In this document: positions 35,801-46,820 of the stretch, one piece after another | Layout of the letters: every line of letters begins with the position of its first letter | Position numbering within the stretch: the stretch's first letter is position 1 | DNA from: Chloroflexota bacterium | Lineage (GTDB): Bacteria; Chloroflexota; Anaerolineae; Caldilineales; Caldilineaceae | Direction of reading: 5' to 3' | Assembly (NCBI GenBank): GCA_016861025.1 | Contig: BOKO01000005.1 | Span: 124,001-188,000, forward strand | Length of the DNA: 64,000 bases | Position numbers and translations under genes: made by a program | Notes under the pieces: model-generated | What the model was told of the DNA's origin: nothing | What the model saw: the letters and a program-made list of their open reading frames with translations, nothing else | Databases searched by the model: none

Positions 35801-36355
35801 TCAGTTCTTGCCGTCCAAAATTTCCTGCACGCTTTGTGCTTGCTCCGAGCTGAGCGTGGTCGACAGCACGACACCGCCGTAATTGCTGAATTCGGCGGCG
35901 ACCACGGTTGGATCTGCCGATCGCAGCAGCGCAAAAATTGCTGAATCGCCGGGCTGCACCAGCGCGCCCACATCCTCCACAAAGTCCTCTGGGATGCCAA
36001 AGTCGTCTTTCCACCACTTTGCATCCAAAGCGCCAGTCGCAGCGCCGAGCGCTCCACCAGCGGCGCCTGCTGCAATGACTGCCGCAGCGGCGCTTGCTCC
36101 CGTCGTCACCGGCGCGGCAACTGCACCCAGGGTGAATCCGATCAACGAGCCGAAGAAGCCGCCGAGGGCCGCGCCTTCGCCTGTTGTCAACTGATAACTG
36201 GCATCAATCCGCAGTTTGCCGTTGTAGTCGCGATAAGCCGCTACGGCATCGTGCAGATCAATGGTCCAGTCATAGTTCATGTCCACGAGTTCGTTGAGCA
36301 CTGCAGAGGCCCGGAACATGTCCTTCTTGAAACCGACGACGATAAGTGTTGACAT
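35801..36355 (-). CDS. DUF1269-family membrane-associated protein
   Basis: 184 residues. The N-terminus MSTLIVVGFKKDMFRASAVLNELVDMNYDWTIDLHDAVAAYRD is the DUF1269 signature. A central Gly/Ala-rich hydrophobic hairpin follows (GGFFGSLIGFTLGAVAAPVTTGASAAAAVIAAGAAGGALG, two helices with a glycine-zipper look). The soluble C-terminal part has WWKDDFGIPEDFVEDVGALVQPGDSAIF. The molecular role of this family is unknown; some are linked to stress and lactate or membrane functions. AAGGAG upstream. Confidence 0.85.
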   Translation of the reverse strand: MSTLIVVGFKKDMFRASAVLNELVDMNYDWTIDLHDAVAAYRDYNGKLRIDASYQLTTGEGAALGGFFGSLIGFTLGAVAAPVTTGASAAAAVIAAGAAGGALGAATGALDAKWWKDDFGIPEDFVEDVGALVQPGDSAIFALLRSADPTVVAAEFSNYGGVVLSTTLSSEQAQSVQEILDGKN

Positions 36356-36639
36356 AGCATTCTCCTTTGCTACATGAAAGATTTCGCAGTTCTCTGCGAA
36401 GCAATTGATTGTTGAGCGCCTTGTCCCAACGTGTCCTGTGTGCTATCATGAGCGTCAGCCGTTCATCAGCGCCTGTTCTTTCATCAAGCTTTCTGAACGA
36501 CTGTGAACCCGCCTGGGTGCACTCTCTGCGAACGATCATAGGGCGGGCAAGCCTGAAAGTCACTCTGCAAGACTTGACACCTTACTTGTCATCGCTTGTC
36601 ATCTCGGTGCGCTGAGGTTCTAAAGAGACGCAGGTTGCT

Positions 36640-37663
36640 ATGCGCCACTCCGATTATTCCGATCGCGATTATGGTTTCGGTCAGCAGGTTCTGGCTCTAC
36701 GCACCGCAAGCAATTTGACGCAATCGGGACTGGCTGGGCTTCTTGGCATCTCGCGCCAGGCCGTGGTTGGTTGGGAAGCCGGCGCCAGTTATCCCTCCCC
36801 GCAGCATCTCAAACACTTCATCGAACTCTGCTGTCAACGCAACGTCTTCCACAGCGGACAAGAAGCTGAAGAAATTCGCGCCTTGTGGCAGAACTCGCGC
36901 GTCCGCGTGCCGTTGGATGAGACCTGGCTGGTGCGCCTGCTGGAAGAGCAGCACGAGTCGCCGACCGCGCCAGCTTCTGGGCTGCGCTCATCATTAGCCG
37001 CGTCGGAGACCCCAACGCCGGGGCCTCTCACCGACTGGGGAGATGCGCCAGAAGTGGCGACTTTTTATGGGCGCACGCCCGAGCTGGCGCTCCCGAGCGA
37101 CTGGATGCTGGACCAGCGTTGTCGGGTGGTGAGCATCTTGGGCACGGGCAAGTCCGCGCTGGCTGTCATACTCATCACAAGCCGCGAAAAGCCCCTGGAG
37201 AGCTTGCGCCGCTGGAGGGCAGCCGGTCTCCGGTTCGCTCGCTGGGCCTGCGACAGCTCGATGCCGGCGCATGCGAACTGTTGCTGCAAGAAATGGATGT
37301 GACGGGCAGTGCGGCGGAGCGCGCCCGCTTGATTGATCGTTATGGCGGCAACCCGCTGGCGTTGAAAATCGTGGCGTCGACGATATCGGGTTTGTTTGGC
37401 GATGAGATCGGCGCGTTCTTGGAATACGGTGAGGTGATCTTTGGCGGTGTGCACACTTTGCTGCAGGAGCAGTTTGCGCGCCTCTCACTCCTGGCGGTTT
37501 CACTCTCCAATCGGTCGTGCTGGAGTATACAACGACGCATCTCATTGGCGCAGCCACCAGCGAGATCGAACGCAGACAGTTGATTTGGGACACCCAGAGA
37601 TGGATGCTGATGGGTGCGGTCGAGCATCTCAGCAGTGACGCTACAGTGATAAACATTCGTTGA
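36640..37663 (+). pseudogene. Decayed HTH/NB-ARC (STAND-like) regulator gene
   Basis: Begins with an intact XRE helix-turn-helix (FGQQVLALRTASNLTQSGLAGLLGISRQAVVGWEAG) and the linker WGDAPEVATFYGRTPELALPSDW. The P-loop region VVSILGTGKSAL then jumps directly to LITSREKPL, so about 100 residues of the ATPase are deleted and GMGGIGKS is damaged. Reading continues in another frame (LEGSRSPVRSLGLRQLDAGACELLLQ..., GNPLALKIVASTI, GEVIFGGVHTLLQEQFARLS). It then moves to a third frame (FTLQSVVLEYTTTHLIGAATSEIERRQL) and stops at 37661. At least two deletions and two frame changes. Intact relatives also carry WD40 repeats at the C-terminus. Confidence 0.85.
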
Positions 37664-37773
37664 TTTGTTAGACGATCGGGCAACACTTGTTTGCGCACAA
37701 GATTATGGGAACTCGCAATCGCAAGCCACTATTCAGAGGAACCACTTTCGGCGCCCGTTGAGAACTGTCAATC

Positions 37774-38889
37774 ATGATGGATAACGTAGGCTCAATGGGA
37801 GGCGCTGCACTTCCCAAACTTGTCTCAACTGTTCTGCTTGCACTGATTGCAGCTATTGCACTGCTGCACACAGTCAGCGCCCAGGCGCCTGTCATTACGC
37901 CCAGCGATATTTCGACGCCGACGCCGACGCCGCTGATGCTGCCGACGCCCACACAAACCCCTACAGCGCAGCCGCCGGTCGATCCGGCTTCGCCATCGTC
38001 GCACCTTGCGGCGCGCTCGATCCATGCACTCGATGCAGCGCCGATCACCTATACGGTGCAACCGGGCGACACGTTGTTCACCGTTGCGCTGGAGATGGGT
38101 CTCGACCTCGACGATGCGCCGTGTGCGGTGCGCGCCGATTTCACCGTCGATCAGCCCCTGGTGATCGGCGACGTGCTGTCAGCGCCACCCGCCAATGTGG
38201 TTTGCCACGAAGTGCAGCCAGGTGAGACGGTCGAATCAATTGCGGCGACATATTTTGTCGATGCTCGACAGATTCGTGCATTGGCCTGGAATCGACTAAC
38301 CGGCGCCCCTGATCACCCCTTGACAGCATATACGCATCTGCGCGTGCCGCTGGCGGCGTTGACGCCCGGTCAATCTGCATCGAATTCAGATCTGAGCTTT
38401 TTATTGACGATGCTCAACATGCCTGTCAACACTTCGCCTTTTGTTGTCTTCGCTCAGAAAAGCGCGGCGCGTACGCCAGATAATGTCACGGTGGGTCCGG
38501 TTCCTGCCGATTGGCCCTATGGCAGCGGGCGCTTCACCTGGCCCGTCTACGGCTGGTTGAGCCAGAATTATCGCTTCGACCATCGCGCTGTTGACATCGC
38601 TGCGCCGCAAGGAACGCCGGTCACCGCCTCGGATCGCGGTGTGGTGTTGCGCGCCGGCTGGAACAACCAGGGCTATGGGCGCTTTGTGATCATCGATCAC
38701 AAGATCGACTACGTCACATTGTATGCACACCTTGACCGGGTTCTGGTCAAAGAAGGCGAGATCGTGGGGCAGGGACAGGTGATCGGCACGGTCGGTTCGA
38801 CGGGCAACAGCACGGGGCCGCATTTGCATTTCGAGATTCGCGACTTTGGCCGGTTGGCCAATCCACTGGAGCTGCTAACCGCGCCTTGA
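37774..38889 (+). CDS. Secreted LysM-domain M23 family metallopeptidase
   Basis: 371 residues. An N-terminal hydrophobic segment (about 14-36, ending VSAQA) is a likely signal peptide. A Thr/Pro-rich linker (TPTPTPLMLPTPTQTPTA) follows. A LysM-like repeat runs about 90-145 (ITYTVQPGDTLFTVALEMGLDL) with a second at about 148-195 (CHEVQPGETVESIAATYF). The LytM/M23 domain has zinc-ligand motifs FDHRAVDIAAPQGTPV and GPHLHFEIRD. It cleaves peptidoglycan cross-links outside the cell, or acts as an EnvC-like activator. All three zinc ligands look intact, favouring activity. Confidence 0.92.
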   Translation: MMDNVGSMGGAALPKLVSTVLLALIAAIALLHTVSAQAPVITPSDISTPTPTPLMLPTPTQTPTAQPPVDPASPSSHLAARSIHALDAAPITYTVQPGDTLFTVALEMGLDLDDAPCAVRADFTVDQPLVIGDVLSAPPANVVCHEVQPGETVESIAATYFVDARQIRALAWNRLTGAPDHPLTAYTHLRVPLAALTPGQSASNSDLSFLLTMLNMPVNTSPFVVFAQKSAARTPDNVTVGPVPADWPYGSGRFTWPVYGWLSQNYRFDHRAVDIAAPQGTPVTASDRGVVLRAGWNNQGYGRFVIIDHKIDYVTLYAHLDRVLVKEGEIVGQGQVIGTVGSTGNSTGPHLHFEIRDFGRLANPLELLTAP

Positions 38890-38915
38890 TGCACAGGCGC
38901 ATCGTCGAAGATGGC

Positions 38916-40648
<1,733 letters not shown>

Positions 40649-40652
<4 letters not shown>

Positions 40653-41893
40653 CGGTGGAAAGCGGCGCCCTCCGGCTCACCAAGCACGGCGAGCATTGTC
40701 TCCGCCTTGAGCGCCGTTTCGCGCCATTCGGCTTCCGGGTCCGAGTCGGCGGTGATGCCGGCGCCAACATACAGATGCGCCTGTTCGGCGCCGAGCTGCA
40801 TACAGCGCAGGTTGACATACAGGCTGGATTGTCCCTGAATGTGCACAGGTCCGAGAAAGCCGCTGTAGAAGCTGCGATCATATCCTTCATGTGCAAGGAT
40901 GAATTCGAGCGCCTGATGCTTGGGCATGCCACAGACCGCTGAGGTCGGGTGCAGTTCGTCGAGCACGCGATTTGCCAGTACGAGCCGCTCATCTTCGGGC
41001 AGATCGACGCGAAAAATTGTTTGCAAATGAACGACCGAACCCGCCGCCACAGTTTGGGGGCCGCATTCCTGAACATTGACGATGCCAGCCTCGGCGAAGA
41101 AGCTGCGCACATACGCGCCCACCATTTCCTGTTCGACCGTCTCTTTGCGTCCCCACCGCACTGCATCGAGCGGTTGATCAAGCGGGCGTCGTTGCGTGCC
41201 AGCCAGCGCCATGGTCGTGACGCCGCTGTCATCGAGCGTGAGCAAGACTTCTGGCGTGGCGCCCAGCCACGTCCCGACGCCAGGAATCGCCACCAGCGAT
41301 ACGAACGCATGAGGATAGCGGCGGCATAAGTTTAGAAATGTTGCCACCGGATCAAAATCAGTCGGCAGCGGCATGGAAGCGGTGCGGGAGACAACGACTT
41401 TGGCGATGCCGGTTTGGCGAATAAAGTCGATGGCGTCGCGCACAATCGCAGTGAACTCGCTTTCTGTGGCGGCATGGTTGCGGATAGTTTCGGCGGTGTA
41501 CCACTGCCGCGGCGCGGGCGGGCGGTCGGTCAAGAGCGTCGCCCGAAAACGCTCCGCCTGCTCTGCGCGCGCAGGGGAGCCGTTGCTGTGTTGAAGATGC
41601 AGACGTCGACCGTCGAACCAGAGGTCAGCGTGCAACTGAAATGCAGCGCCAGCCGGGTCGGAGACAAACGGTGCAAATGCAAATACGGAGCGCCGATCTG
41701 CAAAATTGACCGGAGCTAGCGGCGGTGCTGCATTGAAATCCACCACTGCTTGAGGCTCCGACATGCCAGGAATCTGCCATAATGCTGCTGCGCTGCCCGA
41801 CGCAATTGCAGCGTCATAGACTCGCTCCAGTTGTTTATCGATTGTAAGTTGTTCCGCTTGAACGCCGTCTATTGTCAACGACATAGAATCCAA
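40649..41893 (-). CDS. menF: Isochorismate synthase (MenF/EntC type)
   Basis: 414 residues. The chorismate-binding domain is recognised from TGIAKVVVSRTASMPLP, FVSLVAIPGVGTWLGATPEVLL, MALAGTQRRPLD, HPTSAVCGMPKHQAL and YSGFLGPVHIQGQSSLYVNLRCMQL...LYVGAGITADSDPEAEW. It converts chorismate to isochorismate, the first step towards menaquinone, ahead of MenD. A palindrome ATGAATC-TATC-GATTCAT lies 24 bp upstream of the start. First gene of the menF-menD unit on the minus strand. Confidence 0.94.
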
Positions 41894-41916
41894 TCCTTAA
41901 AACTGTTCTTTTTTGT

Positions 41917-41934
41917 ATGAATCTATCGATTCAT
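41917..41934. promoter_or_regulatory. Palindrome upstream of menF
   Basis: ATGAATC-TATC-GATTCAT has perfect 7-bp arms and lies 24 bp before the menF start on the minus strand. It could be an operator or leader hairpin for menF-menD. No other copy was noticed. The rest of 41894-42130 is AT-rich and gene-free. Confidence 0.4.
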
Positions 41935-42133
41935 CCCACAGTATTGTAACGAAATTATAGCCAATCGATGGTGTACGTAACGTGAAGTTGCGTACCTTCG
42001 TTGCATTTTTCACAATAGATCGCAATAGAGTAGGAATATCACAACGTACAGTTGCTGTCAAAAGGAAAGTCTCTGTTCGCGAAAAGGTTTTTGCGAGTAA
42101 AGATGTCGGCGCGGCGTATAAGTGGAGCGACTG

Positions 42134-42160
42134 CCCAGGAAGCGGGGGAAACTTCCTGGG
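42134..42160 (-). terminator. Hairpin after the PCu(A)C gene
   Basis: CCCAGGAAG (42134-42142) pairs perfectly with CTTCCTGGG (42152-42160). It lies 16 bp beyond the stop of the minus-strand copper chaperone gene, so it is a likely terminator, although no strong U-run follows. Confidence 0.55.
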
Positions 42161-42175
42161 TCCATTGCAGACGGG

Positions 42176-43123
42176 TTAATGCATCTCTTCCAATCCGTGC
42201 AGCAGGTCGTGCAACTTCGCAGCCAGAGGTTTGGCGGCGTCCAGGTCACCGCTTTCGATTGTAGAACGAAGCGTTTCAGCCGAGAGTTTGATTTCGGCAA
42301 GCGCTGTTTCCAATTCTGCGGGCCAGGCGAACGCATTCACCTGTTCGAGAAGCGCGTCGAGCGCAGCGATCGCTTCAGTTGGGGCAAGCTCTTTGCCATC
42401 GTTCAGCATCTCGTCGATGTTGTGCACGGCGCTGATCGGCAGAGCCTTGATCGCGTTGGCGAGCGCACTGTCCACGGCGTCGTGGCTGTGTTCCATGTTG
42501 CTCTCGCCCTGATCGTGGGAGTGCTCCTCCGTCTTGGCGTCTGAATCCTCTTCGTGATCATGTTGATCGTGATTCATGCCAGGCGTCTGCATATTGCCCG
42601 GCATGGTCATCTGCATGTCGAGCACCGGCACGGTCAGTTCCATTGACTCGCCGTTGTCGAAGTTTACAGTCAGGTTCACTGTATCGCCGGGCGCCAACGG
42701 CTCAACAAGATCGATGAGCATGATGTGCTTGCCACCGGGCTTAAGCGCCAACGCTTCGCCAGCAGGAACCGTGTACCCTTCAGGCAATGGAATCATTTTC
42801 ATTACGCCGTTCTCGGCGACGGTTTCGTGCGTTTCGACGACGTGGGCGGCGGGGCTGCTGGCGGAGACGAGTTGCACGTCGCTGTCAAGGCCGTTGAGCA
42901 CGGTGAAATAGACAGCGCCCGTACCGCCTGCCAATGGCGCTGGACGCGCGCGCACGTCAACGATGGTCAGCTTGCCTGGCTCTGGTTCGGGCAGCGGCGC
43001 TTCTGTCGCCATAGTGCTCGCACCGCCCATCGCGCCGGAAGGCTGCATGGGCGCAACAGTGCATCCTGCCAGCAGTGCAGCCAGCAGCAGAATGGTCAGG
43101 GTGAGAAGTTGTCGATTTATCAT
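42176..43123 (-). CDS. PCu(A)C copper chaperone lipoprotein with His-rich linker and extra helical domain
   Basis: 315 residues from ATG 43123 (GGAG 9 nt upstream; upstream in-frame starts would add six). Signal peptide with lipobox LAGC. PCu(A)C domain about 45-180 with the copper site H-x(n)-M-x(n)-H-x-M form: AAHVVETHETVAENGVMKMIPLP and LKPGGKHIMLIDL. A His/Asp/Glu-rich linker follows (MNHDQHDHEEDSD, EEHSHDQ, MEHSHD), then a helical domain of about 95 residues not found in standard PCu(A)C proteins. It delivers copper outside the membrane, probably to the CuA centre of an oxidase. Confidence 0.9.
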   Translation of the reverse strand: MINRQLLTLTILLLAALLAGCTVAPMQPSGAMGGASTMATEAPLPEPEPGKLTIVDVRARPAPLAGGTGAVYFTVLNGLDSDVQLVSASSPAAHVVETHETVAENGVMKMIPLPEGYTVPAGEALALKPGGKHIMLIDLVEPLAPGDTVNLTVNFDNGESMELTVPVLDMQMTMPGNMQTPGMNHDQHDHEEDSDAKTEEHSHDQGESNMEHSHDAVDSALANAIKALPISAVHNIDEMLNDGKELAPTEAIAALDALLEQVNAFAWPAELETALAEIKLSAETLRSTIESGDLDAAKPLAAKLHDLLHGLEEMH

Positions 43124-43256
43124 TCTCCGAGTCTCCATCAATCAGGCGGCTGTTCAGCTATCTTGAATCAACCGCGCCAGAGTGTTCCAATGCATGCGCA
43201 ACCTGCGCATACACAAAAGCGGTGCTTGTCAGCGATATACTTTTGATCAAATTTGT

Positions 43257-43769
43257 TCAGACAGAGACCAGAAGGCGCGGGGGCGGTGTGGCAACTTCGC
43301 GCAGGAGCAGGCGAGGGAAGAACGAGCCAGGTCGCAGAAAGAAGCCGGCGTCATCGCGACGCGTTGGCGCAGCACCTATGCTGATAGCGGCAAGCATCAA
43401 CAGCGTGATCGCCAGCATCAGCGGCGTCGACTGGCTGACTGGCGGCGTTGATCTGGATTGCGCAGCAGAGGGACGGGCGCAGAGATCGTGCACACCGATT
43501 GCAAGGTCATTTGCTGTGGCGCGCAACAGGTCGTGGGCATTTGTTGGATTGCTCTCCGCGTGTCGCACGTTGTGCACCGGCGCCAGAAATACAAAATGCG
43601 CCCGCATGTGCGGATGTCCTGGCGTCGCCTCGGCGCCCCAGCAGATAAAGGGCAGAATCAAACCAAAGATGACGGCCATAGCCAGATGCAGCCATTGCAG
43701 CCATCGATTTGGCGTCAGTTGCCGGCGCGTCGCATTTCGTTGCATAGCGCGCAAGGATAGCAAAGTCAT
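43257..43769 (-). CDS. Hypothetical membrane protein, about 170 residues
   Basis: Two hydrophobic segments (about 28-46, WLHLAMAVIFGLILPFICW, and about 116-134, LMLAITLLMLAAISIGA) enclose a loop with several His residues (GHPHMRAHFVFLAPVHNVRHAESN). The tail is Arg/Pro-rich. The start directly follows the stop of the upstream gene (TAG-ATG), so it is probably translated from the same message. A later ATG (43745) is also possible. No family was recognised. Position near the copper chaperone and the His-rich loop make a metal link conceivable, but this is speculation. Confidence 0.5.
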   Translation of the reverse strand: MTLLSLRAMQRNATRRQLTPNRWLQWLHLAMAVIFGLILPFICWGAEATPGHPHMRAHFVFLAPVHNVRHAESNPTNAHDLLRATANDLAIGVHDLCARPSAAQSRSTPPVSQSTPLMLAITLLMLAAISIGAAPTRRDDAGFFLRPGSFFPRLLLREVATPPPRLLVSV

Positions 43770-45764
43770 CTACTTTGCGCAAACAAGCTCATCTCTGTTC
43801 GACTTTGGCTTTAGTTCGTAGATCGATACGCCGTTCTGGCGATAGCAGAGTTGCACAAACTCGCGTCCATCGATCCCTGCGCTTTGCAACGAACCGACGC
43901 CCTCACGTATGTAGAGATGAGTGACGCCCTGCGCTGTCAGCTCGGCGCGCAACGCAGGATCGTCGAGGTTGCGCGCCGAGGCCAGACGGGCGAGGAGCGC
44001 GTTCCTCTCCACGACCGCGTCGCGCGGCAGCGCGCTGGCATATAGCACCGGCGGCAGAAGCGATTCGCGATCTGTCAACACTGGAATCCAGTAGCCGCCG
44101 TCGCTCCCTGCGTAGATGCCTTCCATCCACTGTCGCGCGTTGACGACAAAACGCGCGCTAGATGGGATGTTGTCGCGTATCCATAACAGCGCGGCGCGGT
44201 CGGCGTGCGTTGCCAGAATTGTCGTCGGGTTGACGATTGTGGTCATTCCGCTTGCGCCCCAAAAGGCGAGACCGAGCACCGCGAAGCCGGTCGCAAAAGG
44301 CGTCAATCGCGGTCGCACCAGCAGGCCGAGCATCCAGGCAGACAGGCCGCCTGCCGCCAACGTGAGCGGTGCATAGAGCGTAATGATGCCGGCGTTGACG
44401 TGGATAAAGCGCATGGCGGGCAGCCCCAGCCGGTTCGCCTGCAACAGCAGCGTTGCGCCCGCCACCCACAACCCCATCAGGAGCCAGCCAGTCCACAGGC
44501 GGCGCGTTGACATGCGCAGCATTGGGCGCCGCCATGCCCACAATGTTGCGACAATCAGCAGCGCCAGCCATGCAGCGCCAGCAAGATAGGATGGTGAATC
44601 CACGCTTTGCCAGTTCATGAGCAGGCTGAGACCGCCACTGACCGTTGCGATCAACAGGTCATTGCGTGGCGCCCAGACCAATCCCCAGTCGGGCAAAGTG
44701 GCGGTCCACATCGCATCACTGTCGAGCTGCGGCGTCACCATGGCGCGCACATAGGCTGATTGCCAAAGCCATAGCCACCATGGCAATGTCAAAATCAGTG
44801 CAGCGCCTGCCGCGGCAAGCCACCACAGCAACACGCGCCAATGGCGCTGTACAAGGAGCAGCAGCGCCAACAACCCGATCAACAGCGCCAACAGCAGCGC
44901 CACGCGCACATGGATCAGCGTCAGCCCACCCAACAGCAGCGTCGCAGCCATCGCCTGTCGAGGATGGGCGCCGGCGCGCATCCGCCACAGCGCAATTGTC
45001 GCCGGCGCCATCAGGAGCACACCGGTCATGTGTGTATAGCGCCCCCACGACACAAAATAGGCGGGAAACCACGACACGACGCCGACGCTGACAGCGGCAA
45101 ATAGTCCGGCGCGGCGGCTGGCGAACAGGATGCGTCCGGCGGCGTAGGCCATCACCACTGTCAGCGCGTTGAGCAATTGGCCGCTATGCAGCATCAGATC
45201 GGCGACGGCGAAGCTGTCGAGCATGCCCAGCCCCCATGCCATCCACGCCACGATTGCGTGACACCCCCAGTGATAGTTGAAGACGCCGTCGGCGATGAAT
45301 GGATCGAAGGTTGACGGCACTGCGCCTTCCGTCAACAACAGCCGAACGATCATGACATGATGCAGCGGATCGACCCACACTGGCAGCGCCAGATCGCGGA
45401 TATGCAGTGCGCGCGTCGCAATCGTGATCGCCAGCACGCAGCCAAAGAGCGCCAGCCAGACGCTCTGACGCCGAAGCTGTGCAACGCGTTGCCGCCATCT
45501 GCCCGGCGCCCACAACAGCGCACCGATGCCCGCAATCGCAAACGCCGCGATGGTGATTTGCGCCGCAAACGGCGTCCAACGCCAGCCGAACAGTGTGCTC
45601 CACAGCAGGAGGAGGGGCCAGAGCGCCAACCCCAGACCGATCTGCATCGCTAGTGCAACCAGCCAGTCGGGCGTGCTGCGCAGCCGCAACAGCCGATGCA
45701 GCAACACACCTGGCAGCCAGATGGCGGCAAACGCGCCGCACCATATCAGCCAGACGGACATCAA
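43770..45764 (-). CDS. Large polytopic membrane protein, GT-C glycosyltransferase-like
   Basis: 664 residues, with some 13-15 hydrophobic segments over the first 510 and a soluble tail of about 150. The early loop has DPLHHVMIVRLLL followed by FNYHWGCHAIVAWM, resembling the acidic/His first loop of GT-C-fold glycosyltransferases and related DUF6541-type proteins. The C-terminal segment ATHADRAALLWIRDNIPSSARFVVNARQWMEGIYAGSDGGYWIPVLTDRES is a usual feature of these membrane proteins. It would act on lipid-linked sugars or the cell envelope. No catalytic motif is certain. Confidence 0.75.
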   Translation of the reverse strand: MMSVWLIWCGAFAAIWLPGVLLHRLLRLRSTPDWLVALAMQIGLGLALWPLLLLWSTLFGWRWTPFAAQITIAAFAIAGIGALLWAPGRWRQRVAQLRRQSVWLALFGCVLAITIATRALHIRDLALPVWVDPLHHVMIVRLLLTEGAVPSTFDPFIADGVFNYHWGCHAIVAWMAWGLGMLDSFAVADLMLHSGQLLNALTVVMAYAAGRILFASRRAGLFAAVSVGVVSWFPAYFVSWGRYTHMTGVLLMAPATIALWRMRAGAHPRQAMAATLLLGGLTLIHVRVALLLALLIGLLALLLLVQRHWRVLLWWLAAAGAALILTLPWWLWLWQSAYVRAMVTPQLDSDAMWTATLPDWGLVWAPRNDLLIATVSGGLSLLMNWQSVDSPSYLAGAAWLALLIVATLWAWRRPMLRMSTRRLWTGWLLMGLWVAGATLLLQANRLGLPAMRFIHVNAGIITLYAPLTLAAGGLSAWMLGLLVRPRLTPFATGFAVLGLAFWGASGMTTIVNPTTILATHADRAALLWIRDNIPSSARFVVNARQWMEGIYAGSDGGYWIPVLTDRESLLPPVLYASALPRDAVVERNALLARLASARNLDDPALRAELTAQGVTHLYIREGVGSLQSAGIDGREFVQLCYRQNGVSIYELKPKSNRDELVCAK

Positions 45765-46135
45765 ACTTCCACCGCAAAGAATTGAACAAGATGCAATCTC
45801 ATCGTTTCATTCTACTTGTGGGGATGGCTCGTCGAGTAATCGATGGATGATGGAGAAACCGAGTTTCTTTAAGAAGCCCGATTTCTCATGTTTTCCCGAT
45901 TTGTTGGATTGTGGAAAAATGCACAATGTGTGCGTAATGTTTGTGCTAGAATTTGCAGGCAGCAAGGCTGCATCGACGCCGGCTCGTGAAACGTGCAACA
46001 AACGTATGCGACATTCCAGTTTTTGCCGGTGATGTGGTATGATCGACGGCGTTATCATGTGTCAATAAGACATGTCCACATCTTCAAAAGCATATACCAC
46101 GTACTTGAACAGATGCAGCAGAATAGGAGTTTCCA
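45765..46135. other. 371-bp divergent intergenic region upstream of sdhC
   Basis: No gene is visible. It contains a palindromic element (45855-45885). It also carries a plausible sdh promoter with TATGAT at 46038-46043 and a weak TTCCAG 17 nt upstream, giving a leader of about 86 nt. A ribosome site AGGAG lies 9 nt before the sdhC ATG. Confidence 0.4.
45855..45885. repeat. Dispersed palindrome of the GAAACCGGGTTTCTT type
   Basis: GAAACCGAGTTTCTT (45855-45869) faces AAGAAGCCCGATTTC (45871-45885). Of 15 pairs, 12 are exact and the other three are G-T or A-C type changes. I recall very similar short palindromes as common dispersed repeats in cyanobacteria and Chloroflexota. Only one copy is seen here. 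Confidence 0.5.
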
Positions 46136-46807
46136 ATGCAAGTAGCTGTGCTTCCACGCTCATCAATCGCCAAGAAAGCGTTGATGGCCGTCACCGGCGC
46201 CGTATGGATTGGGTATCTCATCTTGCACATGTGGGGCAACCTTCATATCTTCCAGGGGCAGGCTGAATTCAACCACTACGCCGAATTTCTGCGCGAGGTC
46301 GGCGAGCCGGTCTTTTCCTACGCGCAGGTGTTGTGGATCATCAGGATTGTGATCACCGTTTCGCTGGCGGCGCATATTTGGGCTGCTTACGACCTGTACA
46401 TGCAGGCGCGGCGGGCGCGCTCGACCAGCTACGCTGTCAAGCGGGTTGTGCAGGCAAACTATGCTTCTCGCTTTATGCGCATCGGGGGCGTCGTGATCAT
46501 TTTGTTCGTGATCTTCCACCTGGCGCACTACACATGGGGGTGGGTCACCCCATTTGACCGCTCCGATCCATACACGAATGTCATCATCGGCTTCTCCAAT
46601 CCAGCGATTGTGTTTTTCTATTTGCTGGCGTTGGCGGCGTTGGGGTTGCACCTCTTCCACGGCGTGTGGAGTATGTTCCAAACGCTGGGGTTGAACAGCC
46701 AGCGATTCGATGGTTTTCTCCGCGGGCTGGCGGTTTTTGTGGCACTGGTTGTGCCGATTGGCTTTGCCACGGTTCCTCTGGCCGTTCTGTTTGGTGTCTT
46801 GAATTAG
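46136..46807 (+). CDS. sdhC: Succinate dehydrogenase/fumarate reductase cytochrome b558 subunit
   Basis: 223 residues, five hydrophobic helices. Haem-ligand histidines are plausible in GYLILHMWGNLHIF, VSLAAHIWAA, FVIFHLAHYTWGWV and LGLHLFHGVWSMF, as in the di-haem b558 type that serves menaquinone. It anchors SdhA and SdhB to the membrane and passes electrons to quinone. The single-anchor SdhCAB gene order is that of Bacillus- and Bacteroides-type complexes. It starts the sdhCAB operon, with sdhA 13 bp on. Confidence 0.94.
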   Translation: MQVAVLPRSSIAKKALMAVTGAVWIGYLILHMWGNLHIFQGQAEFNHYAEFLREVGEPVFSYAQVLWIIRIVITVSLAAHIWAAYDLYMQARRARSTSYAVKRVVQANYASRFMRIGGVVIILFVIFHLAHYTWGWVTPFDRSDPYTNVIIGFSNPAIVFFYLLALAALGLHLFHGVWSMFQTLGLNSQRFDGFLRGLAVFVALVVPIGFATVPLAVLFGVLN

Positions 46808-46820
46808 GAGAGCACAGATC

